Source of the DNA: an uncultured Clostridia bacterium
GTDB taxonomy: Bacteria > Bacillota > Clostridia > UBA1381
Reading direction: 5' to 3'
NCBI GenBank assembly: GCA_910579415.1
Contig: CAJTUY010000005.1
Coordinates: 1-63,279, forward strand
DNA length: 63,279 nucleotides
Each line of letters begins with the position of its first letter. Positions within the stretch are counted from its first letter, which is position 1. Positions 45,224 through 53,477 of the stretch are shown here, in pieces. Both the position numbers and the translations under genes were made by a program. The notes below the pieces were generated by a model, which was given only the letters and a program-made list of their open reading frames with translations, ran no database searches and was not told where the DNA came from.

Positions 45224-46570
45224 ATGAAAAAGTACAACAGAGCCACTGTGCGTCCGGCATTGCGAATGGCTGTGCCTGCAATTATCGAATCGTTTTTTGT
45301 TGCCTTTGCAGGTCTTGTCGATTCCTTTATGGTAAGCTCGCTCGGCGCAAATGCAGTTGCGGCGGTAGGTCTTACTACTCAGCCGAAATTTTTAGGACTA
45401 TCCGTCTTTATAGCGTTTAATGTGTCTGTTTCGGCGCTTGTCGCAAGACGCTTCGGGGAAAATAAACGCAGGGAGGCAAACGGAGTGCTTCTTACCGCTT
45501 TAATTATGATTGTTTCGCTTTCTGTTGTACTTGGATTTTTTATGTCTGTCTTTGCGCCGCAGATTATGAACTGGTGCGGCTCTACTCCCGAAACACACGA
45601 TAATGCTGTACTTTATTACCGCATCATTATGAGCTGTATGATTTTTAACTGTATTCAGATGGGTATAAACTCAGCTCTCAGGGGTGCAGGCAATACTCAG
45701 ATTACCATGCGTACAAACATAACCTCAAATACTGTTAATATTGTATTTAACTATCTTTTAATCAACGGTCATTTCGGTTTTCCTGCGCTCGGTATTATGG
45801 GCGCGGCAATAGCTACGGTACTCGGTACGGTCGTTGCCTGCATTATGAGTATTATTTCTATTTTGAAGTCCAGTTTCTTTGTAAGTATTCCTTACATAAT
45901 AAAAGAGAAAATTAGACCGTCATTTATTGCTCTTAAAAATATAGTTAAAGTGGGTTACAGCGTATTTTTTGAACAGCTTTTAATGCGTATAGGTTTTATG
46001 CTGACTGCGCTTATGGCGGCTAAACAGGGTAATGCTTCAATGGCGGCGCATCAGGTGGGAATGAATATAATGTCCCTGTCATTTGCTTTCGGCGATGGTC
46101 TGCAAGCCGCCGCCGTTGCTCTTATCGGAAGAAGTCTTGGTGAAAAAAAACCCGAACGGGCAAAGGAATTTGGTCGTACCTGTCAGATGATTGGCGGAAT
46201 AATCTCTGTTGCGCTTGCTGTTATATACTTTTTCGGCGCAAGACTGCTTATGGGTATGTTCTTTAAAGAAAGTGATATTGTAGCTATCGGCGTCAGTATT
46301 ATGCATATTATTATATTTGTTGTACTGTTCCAGATACGACAGGTCATTTATATGGGTTGTCTGCGCGGAGCGGGAGATACGCTTTATACTGCTGTTGCAT
46401 CCACAATAAGCGTTACAATTATCCGTACAGGCGCATCATATCTGTTCGGTTATACGCTTGGTCTGGGTATTACAGGCATATGGCTTGGCGTACTATTTGA
46501 CCAGATTTCACGATACCTTTTCGCGACTGTGCGTTTTAAAGCAGGAAAATGGGTTCAGATAAAAATTTAG
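45224..46570 (+). CDS. MATE family efflux transporter (second, divergent paralogue)
   Basis: A 448-residue polytopic membrane exporter of the MATE fold: VRPALRMAVPAIIESFFVAFAGLVDSFMVSSLG, SALRGAGNTQITMRTN and the C-terminal LRGAGDTLYTAVASTISVTIIR. Substrate unknown. Faces away from the first MATE gene across a 209-bp AT-rich divergent region that contains both promoters. ATG preceded by AAGAGAT, a weak ribosome site. Followed at 46643 by a terminator. Confidence 0.92.
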   Translation: MKKYNRATVRPALRMAVPAIIESFFVAFAGLVDSFMVSSLGANAVAAVGLTTQPKFLGLSVFIAFNVSVSALVARRFGENKRREANGVLLTALIMIVSLSVVLGFFMSVFAPQIMNWCGSTPETHDNAVLYYRIIMSCMIFNCIQMGINSALRGAGNTQITMRTNITSNTVNIVFNYLLINGHFGFPALGIMGAAIATVLGTVVACIMSIISILKSSFFVSIPYIIKEKIRPSFIALKNIVKVGYSVFFEQLLMRIGFMLTALMAAKQGNASMAAHQVGMNIMSLSFAFGDGLQAAAVALIGRSLGEKKPERAKEFGRTCQMIGGIISVALAVIYFFGARLLMGMFFKESDIVAIGVSIMHIIIFVVLFQIRQVIYMGCLRGAGDTLYTAVASTISVTIIRTGASYLFGYTLGLGITGIWLGVLFDQISRYLFATVRFKAGKWVQIKI

Positions 46571-46642
46571 TGAGTATTATAGTAAAATAATTACGAATAT
46601 AATTAGCATGTTTTGCTTAATTTGTCAATATGTTTTTTAAAC

Positions 46643-46675
46643 AAAAAATCAGTGCGGATTACGCCTGATTTTTTT
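46643..46675 (+). terminator. Terminator after the second MATE gene
   Basis: Arms AAAAAATCAG (46643-46652) and CTGATTTTTT (46665-46674) enclosing GCG/CGC, followed by T. Confidence 0.8.
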
Positions 46676-46712
46676 GATTTTAACGATTTTTTGTGTATGA
46701 GCTTTTATATTG

Positions 46713-46741
46713 TTGACAATGCTTGTGTTTGTGAATAAAAT
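46713..46741 (+). promoter_or_regulatory. Promoter of the O-antigen-ligase-like/amidase operon
   Basis: TTGACA (46713-46718), 17-bp spacer, TAAAAT (46736-46741), 80 bases before the start. Confidence 0.75.
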
Positions 46742-46820
46742 ATAACAAAAGTACGGAAATTATGACATGTTTTACATAATTTTTGTCAATATGATAATGT
46801 AAAGAGTGGGGAATAACAAC

Positions 46821-48182
46821 ATGAAGGTTTTAAAATTTAAGCTTGGGGAATTGCTTAATTACCGAATTGAAATTTGCCTGTTTTTTGCTTTGATTATTCT
46901 TTTTTTGAACGCAGGCAGAAAACCGGGCATTGATATTTGTGTTACTGTTTTTTTGTGCGCCGCAGGACTTACGCAAGGTAAAGTGAAGGTGGATTTATAC
47001 ATTATAATACCGTTTATTGTTTATATTATTTTTGGGTTTGCGTCTTCATATAATTCGCATGGTCATATTGCGGACGGTTATACGGCGACGCATACTGTGT
47101 TTCCTGTAATCTGCCTTTTATCTTCATATTTAAAAGGGCGCAGTCTGAAAACTTTCAGGCGTTTGTGTGTGTACTTTTCGGCAGTTATGGCGCTGGTGGG
47201 AATAGGACAGTTTTTGTATACGGCGCTTGCTCATTCCGCAATACGAGTAGGCGGAATTATAGGAAATCCGAACCCCTTCGGTATGTTTCTTGTGATAAGC
47301 TATTTTATTTTTATGCAATGCAGTGAAATACAGGAGAAAGAGCATTTTTTATGGCGGTATATAGAACCGATATTACTGATTGCTCTTGCCCTGACGCTGT
47401 CAATAGGCAGTTTTGCTGTTATGGCAGCCGGTATTTTTATAATTATTATTTATAAGCTTTATAAAACGGGCGCAAAGGAAACCATTGATTTTGCGCTGAT
47501 GCTTATTGCAAAAGTAACTATGGGAATGAGTCTTGGACTTTTGCTGTATATTTCAGCGGCAAGAAGCGGTATTTCATGGCTTTGTATGCCGATAACATTA
47601 TATATTACGGTGTTTATATATTTTTGGAAAGAGTTTGAAAAATATCTGAACAAACATAAGTTTATATCAGTTATAATAACTGCTTTCAGTTTGCTTGCAG
47701 CAGTTGCTGTTGTTTTAATAAGACCGAGCTGGGCAGCTACGCTTGAAGAACGAATTGAAATGATACGCAGCGGATTTAATTATTTAAAGGTCAATCCTCT
47801 TTTGGGAGTAGGCTCGTATAACTGGCGGCACCTTAATTTTCTTGACAGTGATAAAACCTTTGGAACTAATCATATACATAATGCTTTTATCAATGTGGGT
47901 GTCGAACTGGGAATACCTGCAATGCTTATGCTGATTATTATATCGGTCAGATTTCTGGTAAAGCAAAAAAGCGTTTTCGGAGGTGTGGCAACTGCTGTAT
48001 TCATTATCCATAATCTTATGGATGTAGTGTTTTTTAATGTGAGTGTGACCGCATTTTTGTTTGCGGCGGAAGGTGAACTCGGGTACAGCGGAAGATATAT
48101 AAACGGAATTGCCGTAAAACTGATTTTTGCGGCATTCGCCGCCGTATCCTTATATACGCTGTACTGGTATATAATAACGTAA
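46821..48182 (+). CDS. O-antigen ligase/polymerase-like (Wzy_C-type) membrane protein
   Basis: A 453-residue protein with about eleven hydrophobic helices. The large loop toward the C terminus carries NPLLGVGSYNWRHL (near 320-335) and FGTNHIHNAFINVGVELGIPAML, the pattern of O-antigen ligase and polymerase families (WaaL/Wzy_C; conserved GxGxxN and HxHN motifs). It probably links or polymerises glycan on the outer face of the membrane, such as cell-wall polysaccharide or teichoic/teichuronic-like polymer. ATG 46821 is chosen because GGGG lies nine bases before it; a GTG at 46806 is in frame. Followed 12 bases later by an amidase, in a likely wall-building operon. Confidence 0.82.
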   Translation: MKVLKFKLGELLNYRIEICLFFALIILFLNAGRKPGIDICVTVFLCAAGLTQGKVKVDLYIIIPFIVYIIFGFASSYNSHGHIADGYTATHTVFPVICLLSSYLKGRSLKTFRRLCVYFSAVMALVGIGQFLYTALAHSAIRVGGIIGNPNPFGMFLVISYFIFMQCSEIQEKEHFLWRYIEPILLIALALTLSIGSFAVMAAGIFIIIIYKLYKTGAKETIDFALMLIAKVTMGMSLGLLLYISAARSGISWLCMPITLYITVFIYFWKEFEKYLNKHKFISVIITAFSLLAAVAVVLIRPSWAATLEERIEMIRSGFNYLKVNPLLGVGSYNWRHLNFLDSDKTFGTNHIHNAFINVGVELGIPAMLMLIIISVRFLVKQKSVFGGVATAVFIIHNLMDVVFFNVSVTAFLFAAEGELGYSGRYINGIAVKLIFAAFAAVSLYTLYWYIIT

Positions 48183-48194
48183 GGAGGAATAGCA

Positions 48195-48878
48195 GTGCGT
48201 GATGTAGTTATTAAAAATGAAAAATCTTTTTCAGTACCTATTCTTCTTTTGATATTTGCGGTAACTGCAGCCGTAATTCTTATATTATGGCAGTCGGAAA
48301 ATGCCAGACTTCCCGATAATGTGGGAAGGGAACTGAAAGGAGAAGAATTTAATGAAGTAATGGAAAGAAACAGTCCGCTTATTGAATATGCTTATCTCAG
48401 CCCTAATGCAGATTTTCCGCGTGAGGGAGAAATTAAAAAAATTACTGTTCATCATATGGCAGGTGAAATGACGCTTGAAGAATGCGGAAAAATGTTTGGT
48501 AACCACGACAGAAGCGCATCGTCAAATTATGCTATTGACAGTGAAGGAAAAATTGCTATATATGTCGAGGAACAGAACCGCGCATGGACGTCAAGTAACA
48601 GGGAAAATGACAGTCAGGCAGTGACGATAGAAGTTTCAAACGATGAGCTTGAAGGCGATTGGCATGTAAGTGATAAGGCGCTTAATTCTTTAATTGAATT
48701 ATGTGCCGATATTTGCCGCAGAAATGATATTCATATGCTGAATTTTACAGGCGATATAAATGGAAATTTAACAATTCATAGTATGTTCTCGGATAAAACC
48801 GATTGTCCCGGACCGTATTTGAAGAGTAAATTGCCGTGTATTGTTGATGAAGTAAATAAAAGATTGATATCATGGTAA
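48195..48878 (+). CDS. Membrane-anchored N-acetylmuramoyl-L-alanine amidase (amidase_2)
   Basis: A 227-residue zinc amidase that cleaves the bond between MurNAc and the stem peptide of peptidoglycan. An N-terminal transmembrane helix (~12-32) places the catalytic domain outside. The zinc ligands are His in ITVHHMAG (86/87) and, near the end, His in NLTIHSMFSDKTDCPGP (~197) with the Lys and the CPG Cys of T7-lysozyme-type amidases. Resembles phage endolysins as well as bacterial autolysins. GTG start with AAGGAGGA. It is 12 bases after the ligase gene, so both probably act at the cell wall. Confidence 0.88.
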   Translation: MRDVVIKNEKSFSVPILLLIFAVTAAVILILWQSENARLPDNVGRELKGEEFNEVMERNSPLIEYAYLSPNADFPREGEIKKITVHHMAGEMTLEECGKMFGNHDRSASSNYAIDSEGKIAIYVEEQNRAWTSSNRENDSQAVTIEVSNDELEGDWHVSDKALNSLIELCADICRRNDIHMLNFTGDINGNLTIHSMFSDKTDCPGPYLKSKLPCIVDEVNKRLISW

Positions 48879-48957
48879 AGTTTAATCACACATTTTACTG
48901 AAAATCATATTCTATAACAAGGGATTTACCCTAATTTATAGAAAGGAATGATTTTTA

Positions 48958-49230
48958 ATGGCTGATTGTAACAGACATTGTAATGATGGCTGCGGTACCG
49001 ATTTCCGCGAGGCTGTCTGCGTACATACAGATAAAATCTATGATAGCTGCCGTGATAAAGATTGTTTGGAGAATGTCCGTGTATATCTTACAGGCTGCGG
49101 TCAGGAGATTGTGGATAAGGCTATTAACGTAAAATGTACAAGAGCAGAAATAATTTGGGTATTTACAGATATTGACACGCAAAAGTACAATAAAAGAATA
49201 AAAATATTGTATGGGTATCAACATTGTTGA
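48958..49230 (+). pseudogene. Cys-rich clostridial protein, truncated by a mobile element
   Basis: The first ~70 residues (CNRHCNDGCGTDFREAVC, HTDKIYDSCRDKDCLENVRVYL, KAINVKCTRAEIIWVFTD) match a widely conserved Clostridia protein of unknown function with many cysteines, normally about 300 residues. After WVFTDI the frame turns into unrelated sequence (DTQKYNKRIKILYGYQHC) and stops. The break near 49171-49176 therefore marks insertion of a mobile element; the rest of the gene should lie past the right end of the window. The ATG follows GAAAGGAATG with poor but usable spacing. Confidence 0.75.
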
Positions 49231-49280
49231 GCCTGTACCAACAATATGGGACTTCACATTATCATTATCAAAATATAAGT

Positions 49281-49310
49281 TCAAAATTCTTGGAATTTTG
49301 GACTTTTTTC
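49281..49310 (+). terminator. Hairpin with T-run in the repA leader (terminator or attenuator)
   Basis: Arms CAAAATTC (49282-49289) and GAATTTTG (49293-49300), then GACTTTTTTC. A second hairpin upstream pairs ATTGTTG with CAACAAT (about 49223-49244). Their order, just before a leader ORF and repA, resembles a transcription-attenuation leader; alternatively they simply end transcription of the truncated gene. Confidence 0.55.
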
Positions 49311-49339
49311 TTTTGCAAAAAATTAAGGAGGAATAGACT

Positions 49340-49381
49340 ATGGCAATATTCAAAACGGAGGTATGGCACAATGCAGTTTGA
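49340..49381 (+). CDS. Short leader peptide overlapping repA start
   Basis: A 13-residue ORF (MAIFKTEVWHNAV) with a strong AAGGAGGA site at 49324-49331. Its last codons overlap the repA start codon (ATG at 49371), and the repA ribosome site (GGAGG at 49358-49362) lies inside it. That arrangement suggests coupled translation of repA. It is too short to identify by homology. Confidence 0.5.
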   Translation: MAIFKTEVWHNAV

Positions 49382-50333
49382 TTATTTTTACGGTAATGAA
49401 GCTGAACAGTTTACATTTTACCGAATACCAAAGTTGCTTATATCATCACCGAAATTCAAAACGGTATCAGACAGCGCAAAGCTGCTTTACGGTCTTATGC
49501 TTGACCGTATGGGCTTATCAATACGCAATGGTTGGTTTGATGAACAAGGCAGAGCCTATATATTCTATAAACTTAATGATATTGAGGAAGATATGAATTG
49601 CAGTATAGGAAAATGTGTAAAGCTTCTTGCGGAACTTGACACAAAGAAAGGTATAGGCTTGATAGAGCGTATTAAGTAGGGACAAGGCAAGGCGGATAAA
49701 ATATATCTGAAAAAGTTTGTCGGCGTGGATAACTCACAGACATATTCAAGAGTTATAAATAACAAAGAACAAGACTTGCAAGGATTAGATTTCCAGACTT
49801 CTAAAAATTGCAAGTCAAGACTTACACAAACCGAAAGTGCAGACTTGCAGAAAGCAGAACGAAATAATAATAAATATAATAATACTGATTTGAGCAATAT
49901 CAATCCTATCAATTCAGACATACCTGAAAATATAAAACCGCGTGAACGGTTGATTGATAGATACAACAAAACAATTATTCAAATCAAAGAGCAAATCGAC
50001 TATGACAGCCTTGTAAATACAAACGATGCTGAAATCATAAACAACATTGTCAATGTAATGGCAGACGTTATGCTTTTGGATATACCCTATTACGAAATTG
50101 AGGGCAATAAAATTTCCACCGATTATGTGCGGCTCAGATACGGTCAAATCACATACGAAAGTCTTGACGCTTTTCTCATAGAGTTTAGCGCGATATATTA
50201 CAAGATAAATAATCCGAAAGCATATTTAACAACAGCATTATACAATATTGCGCTGACCGCAGGTACAGCATTATCAAACAGAGTAAAAAACGATATGTAT
50301 AATATCGCCGGAGGTGAACGAAGAAATGAGTAA
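49371..50333 (+). pseudogene. repA: Replication initiator RepA (RepA_N family) interrupted by an in-frame TAG
   Basis: RepA_N proteins initiate replication of clostridial plasmids and ICEs. Residues 1-102 give the conserved N-terminal winged helix (FYRIPKLLISSPKFKTVSDSAKLLYGLMLDRMGLS; GWFDEQGRAYIFYKLNDIEEDMN). Codon 103 is TAG (49677-49679) within ...GLIERIK-stop-GQGKADKIYLKKF, where relatives have Gln (CAG); the same frame then stays open to 50333 for a full-length ~320-residue protein with no other stop. So a single C-to-T change explains the break. It may be inactive, weakly read through, or a sequencing error. The stop overlaps parA's start by eight bases. Confidence 0.82.
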
Positions 50334-51144
50334 AATAATAGCTATTGCAAATCAAAAGGGCGGCGTTGGCAAGACCACCACTACCGTCAATCTCGGTATA
50401 GGACTTGCAAACGAGGGTAAACGCGTACTGCTTATAGATTGCGATGCACAGGCAAGCCTAACGGAAAGTCTTGGATACAGAAATCCCGACAATATGGACA
50501 CTACGCTGTCAACGCTTATGCAGAAAGTAATCGAGGAACAGCCTATTGCAGACGGTGAGGGTATTTTGCATCACGCAGAGGGTATTGACTTAGTACCCGC
50601 AAATATTGAGTTATCAGGTATGGAAACTGCATTGATAAGTATTATGAGCCGTGAACGGGTGTTGAAAAATTATATAAATCAAGTCAAAAGCAATTATGAC
50701 TATGTGCTGATAGATTGTACTCCCTCGCTTGGTATGCTGACGGTAAATGCTTTAACTGCTGCAAATGAGGTCATTATCCCCGTACAGGCACAGTATTTAC
50801 CCGCAAAAGGCTTGGAACAGCTTATGAAAACCGTGTCAAAGGTTAGGCGGCAGATAAACCCGAAACTGAAAATCGGCGGAATATTGATGACAATGCTTGA
50901 CAGCCGTACAAACTTGGCAAAGGAAATATCGTCATTGATACGAGATACATACGGAAAAAATCTTAAAATATTCCATACAGAAATTCCTATGTCAATACGT
51001 GCAGCGGAAACCTCGGCGGCAGGTAAGAGCATTTATGCCTATGATAAAAACGGTAAAGTCGCAGAAGCATATAAAAATCTGACAAAGGAGGTGCTTGACA
51101 GTGGCAAAGAGCAATCTAAACATAGGTCTGACCTCATACGATGA
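50326..51144 (+). CDS. parA: ParA-family partition ATPase
   Basis: A 272-residue Walker-type ATPase that segregates replicating DNA together with ParB. The deviant Walker A is QKGGVGKTTTTVNLG (~8-23), Walker A' LLIDCDAQASLTESLG and Walker B DYVLIDCTPSLGMLTVNAL. Typical ICE/plasmid ParA length. The ATG at 50326 lies in an overlap with the end of repA and follows GGAGG. Its last 44 bases overlap parB. In the element it stabilises the excised circle. Confidence 0.93.
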   Translation: MSKIIAIANQKGGVGKTTTTVNLGIGLANEGKRVLLIDCDAQASLTESLGYRNPDNMDTTLSTLMQKVIEEQPIADGEGILHHAEGIDLVPANIELSGMETALISIMSRERVLKNYINQVKSNYDYVLIDCTPSLGMLTVNALTAANEVIIPVQAQYLPAKGLEQLMKTVSKVRRQINPKLKIGGILMTMLDSRTNLAKEISSLIRDTYGKNLKIFHTEIPMSIRAAETSAAGKSIYAYDKNGKVAEAYKNLTKEVLDSGKEQSKHRSDLIR

Positions 51145-52021
51145 CATTTTCAAGTCAGATGATGGCAGGAATACAGAAGAAATCAGACGTGTTTCTTTAT
51201 CTGAATTAAAACCTTTTGAGGGCAGTCCATATAAAGTAAGAATGGACAGCAGTATGGACGAATTGGTAGAAAGTATTAGTACATACGGACTGCTATCTCC
51301 TATTTTAGCAAGACCGCATAAGGACGGAGGATATGAAATCATATCAGGACAAAGACGCGCCGTAGCTTGTGAAATAGCAAAAAAAGAAAAAGTATCCATT
51401 ATATTAAAAGACCTTGATGATGACAGTGCTGTAATTTTGCTTGTAGACAGCAATATACACCGTGAAAATGTTTTACCGAGTGAAAAAGCATATGCTTATC
51501 AAATGAAAATGGAAGCTATAAAACGGAAAGCAGGCAGACCTTCAAAAAATTATTCCCAAATTGGGAATAATTTTGACGAAACAACATCAAGTCAGCAATT
51601 CGCAAAAGAGATTGGAGAAAGTAAAAATCAAATATTTCGATATATTCGCTTAACAAATCTTATAGACCCTATACTTGAAATGGTAGATAATAAGCAAATC
51701 GCTATGAACGCAGCAGTTGAAATATCCTATCTCGGCGCAAAGGAACAGATTGAAGTATTAAATGCGATTGAGTCCGAAGAAGTCGCGCCGTCTATTGAAC
51801 AGGCAAAGAAATTACGCCGTTTTTCGGATAACGGACACTTAAATGATGATGTGGTTTTGTCTATTATGCAAGAGCAGAAACCCGAAAAGGTAAAAATCAC
51901 ATTAAAAGAAAATAAATTAAGAAAATATTTCCCCAAAAACTTTACTACAAAGCAGATGGAGGAAGTCATTGACAAATTACTTGCAAATTGGGCGCGTAAA
52001 CGAAGCGAGCCGGAAAGGTAG
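51101..52021 (+). CDS. parB: ParB/RepB-type partition protein
   Basis: A 306-residue DNA-binding partner of ParA. The N-terminal ParB nuclease-like domain starts RRVSLSELKPFEGSPYKV and includes YEIISGQRRAVACEIA (ParB box with GxRR). A central helix-turn-helix region is FAKEIGESKNQIFRYIRLTNLI (~165-190). The GTG at 51101 is chosen because AAAGGAGGTG ends ten bases upstream; a TTG six bases earlier is a poorer fit. Overlaps parA by 44 bases. No parS-like sites were identified. Confidence 0.9.
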   Translation: MAKSNLNIGLTSYDDIFKSDDGRNTEEIRRVSLSELKPFEGSPYKVRMDSSMDELVESISTYGLLSPILARPHKDGGYEIISGQRRAVACEIAKKEKVSIILKDLDDDSAVILLVDSNIHRENVLPSEKAYAYQMKMEAIKRKAGRPSKNYSQIGNNFDETTSSQQFAKEIGESKNQIFRYIRLTNLIDPILEMVDNKQIAMNAAVEISYLGAKEQIEVLNAIESEEVAPSIEQAKKLRRFSDNGHLNDDVVLSIMQEQKPEKVKITLKENKLRKYFPKNFTTKQMEEVIDKLLANWARKRSEPER

Positions 52022-52028
52022 GTTTGAT

Positions 52029-52145
52029 ATGGGCAGTATGTTAGTATTTGCAATCGGTATGCTATGCGGTATGAATATAACGTGCCTTATCTGTATAGCA
52101 AAAGACAGCGATAAAAATAACAAAGATGAAAAAACAGACGATTAG
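52029..52145 (+). CDS. Small single-span membrane protein (DUF3789-like)
   Basis: A 38-residue ORF missed by length cut-offs. It has one hydrophobic helix (MLVFAIGMLCGMNITCLICIA) and a charged tail (KDSDKNNKDEKTDD), the build of DUF3789 peptides that occur in this position in clostridial ICEs. It starts 7 bases after parB with a plausible GGTAGG site. Function unknown. Confidence 0.6.
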   Translation: MGSMLVFAIGMLCGMNITCLICIAKDSDKNNKDEKTDD

Positions 52146-52198
52146 TCGATATTTCTTGATTTTGAGAAGCATCGGCTTTTTTGATTGGAGGAATGACT

Positions 52199-52411
52199 AT
52201 GGCTTCAAGCAGAAGTCCGGATATAAATTATAACGGAAGCGGCTATTTGGATATAACCGCCCGTGATGCAATTATAAATGCTGACCGCAAACAGCTAACC
52301 GAGCGCAGAAAGCGTGCTATGGATAAGTTTTACGAAATCGCGGCGGCAGAGGGATTGCGAATAGACAGCTATATAAAATTATCAGAGATTGGAGATGAGG
52401 AAAATGTATGA
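52199..52411 (+). CDS. Small ICE protein of unknown function
   Basis: A 70-residue protein, positively charged in the middle (DRKQLTERRKRAMDKFYEIAAAEG), with no recognised domain. Its pattern is seen in short ICE genes between parB and the helicase. Start at 52199 is preferred because GGAGGA lies eight bases upstream; ATG 52193 is in frame but too close. The stop overlaps the next gene. Confidence 0.6.
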   Translation: MASSRSPDINYNGSGYLDITARDAIINADRKQLTERRKRAMDKFYEIAAAEGLRIDSYIKLSEIGDEENV

Positions 52412-52598
52412 TGACTGTTTTGCGCGTATGGAACAGTGCAGCGTTTTGAAAAAAATGCTTTGTAAAAACGGCGATTGCCCGTTTTATAAATCTAAAAAAC
52501 AGCACAACGAGGATATGAAAAAATATCCTTACCGCGACAGCATAACAAAGAAATCTGACGGAGGTGGTAAACGTGGCAGACGCAAGAATGGCGGATAA
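52404..52598 (+). CDS. Small Cys-containing ICE protein of unknown function
   Basis: A 64-residue protein with four Cys in the first third (CFARMEQC, MLCKNGDCPFY) and a basic Gly/Arg tail. The Cys spacing suggests metal binding, but no family is recognised. It starts in an 8-base overlap with the upstream stop and overlaps the next gene by 26 bases, so the cluster is translated as a chain. An ATG nine bases earlier is also possible. Confidence 0.55.
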   Translation: MYDDCFARMEQCSVLKKMLCKNGDCPFYKSKKQHNEDMKKYPYRDSITKKSDGGGKRGRRKNGG

Positions 52599-53475
52599 TT
52601 ACAAGATTATTAACGCCATACATATTGGCGATAAAGAAATCGTACTCGGCGTTGATATGAAAAATCCAGACGGGAATTACTATATGGTAGCCGACTATGA
52701 GAAAAACGAACTTTTTGAACGGTACAGCAATTCTCTTGTAAGCAATAATTTTATAGAGATTGCTGAGATATTTTCCGACAGACTCAAGGAGCAGATTGAG
52801 AAAGTCAAGACCGCCGAGAAAGATAAACCAAAGAATATTATTACCGCTGATATGTGCGACAGCATTACAGACAGGGACTTGGAAGGTGAAATCATTGTTA
52901 TTGACCATACCTTATTAAGACCGGAATACCGAACAGAAACACATCAAATTGTACGCTGCACAGGCGGCAACGGTGCAAGAGTTGACGCGCGCGGTTCGGC
53001 GGTGTTTTGCGAGTATTTATATAAAGATGAGAATACACGCTTTGAAAGATATGATGTACTTGGTATTTTGAAGAAAGAACATTATCCCGAATGGCTTGCA
53101 AAACGGCTTGAATTTGAAAAGGCAATTAAAGGAAATACAGTCTTTGAATATGGCGGTTATCATTTTTTACCTGTTGGAATTGTAAACGCTGTAAATTCAT
53201 TTCAGTATATATCCAATCATACTATTTCGGATAAAAGTTTAGGATTATGGAGTAATGGGTATGCCAATCATTATGGCAAGAATAAAGTTGATTATAGACA
53301 CAACGACTTTTACAAGGCTTGCAAAAATATTCCTTGTGATATATTCAAATGTCTTGAAAACGGCAAGGTATATATTCCGGCTAAAAATGAACTTTTTGAA
53401 TATATAGGAAAATATAAGGCTTATGAGGAAAAAGCGCATACCAAACCGAAAAGACGCGGAGGTATGGAGCGATAA
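52573..53475 (+). CDS. ICE-conserved protein with a CTGGNGAR motif
   Basis: A 300-residue cytoplasmic protein of a group regularly found in clostridial ICEs but with no assigned role. The N-terminal ~100 residues match ICE proteins of the DUF3849/DUF6329 type in outline. The diagnostic stretch is GEIIVIDHTLLRPEYR followed by QIVRCTGGNGARVDARGSAVFC (~118-140). The C-terminal ~110 residues contain HYGKNKVDYRHNDFY. GTG start with GGAGGTGG upstream. It ends two bases before the next gene. Confidence 0.6.
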   Translation: MADARMADNYKIINAIHIGDKEIVLGVDMKNPDGNYYMVADYEKNELFERYSNSLVSNNFIEIAEIFSDRLKEQIEKVKTAEKDKPKNIITADMCDSITDRDLEGEIIVIDHTLLRPEYRTETHQIVRCTGGNGARVDARGSAVFCEYLYKDENTRFERYDVLGILKKEHYPEWLAKRLEFEKAIKGNTVFEYGGYHFLPVGIVNAVNSFQYISNHTISDKSLGLWSNGYANHYGKNKVDYRHNDFYKACKNIPCDIFKCLENGKVYIPAKNELFEYIGKYKAYEEKAHTKPKRRGGMER

Positions 53476-53477
53476 TT

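Noticed and set aside
49677..49679. TAG recoded as an amino acid throughout the genome
   Set aside because: Several other genes in the window end naturally at TAG without family similarity continuing beyond it.
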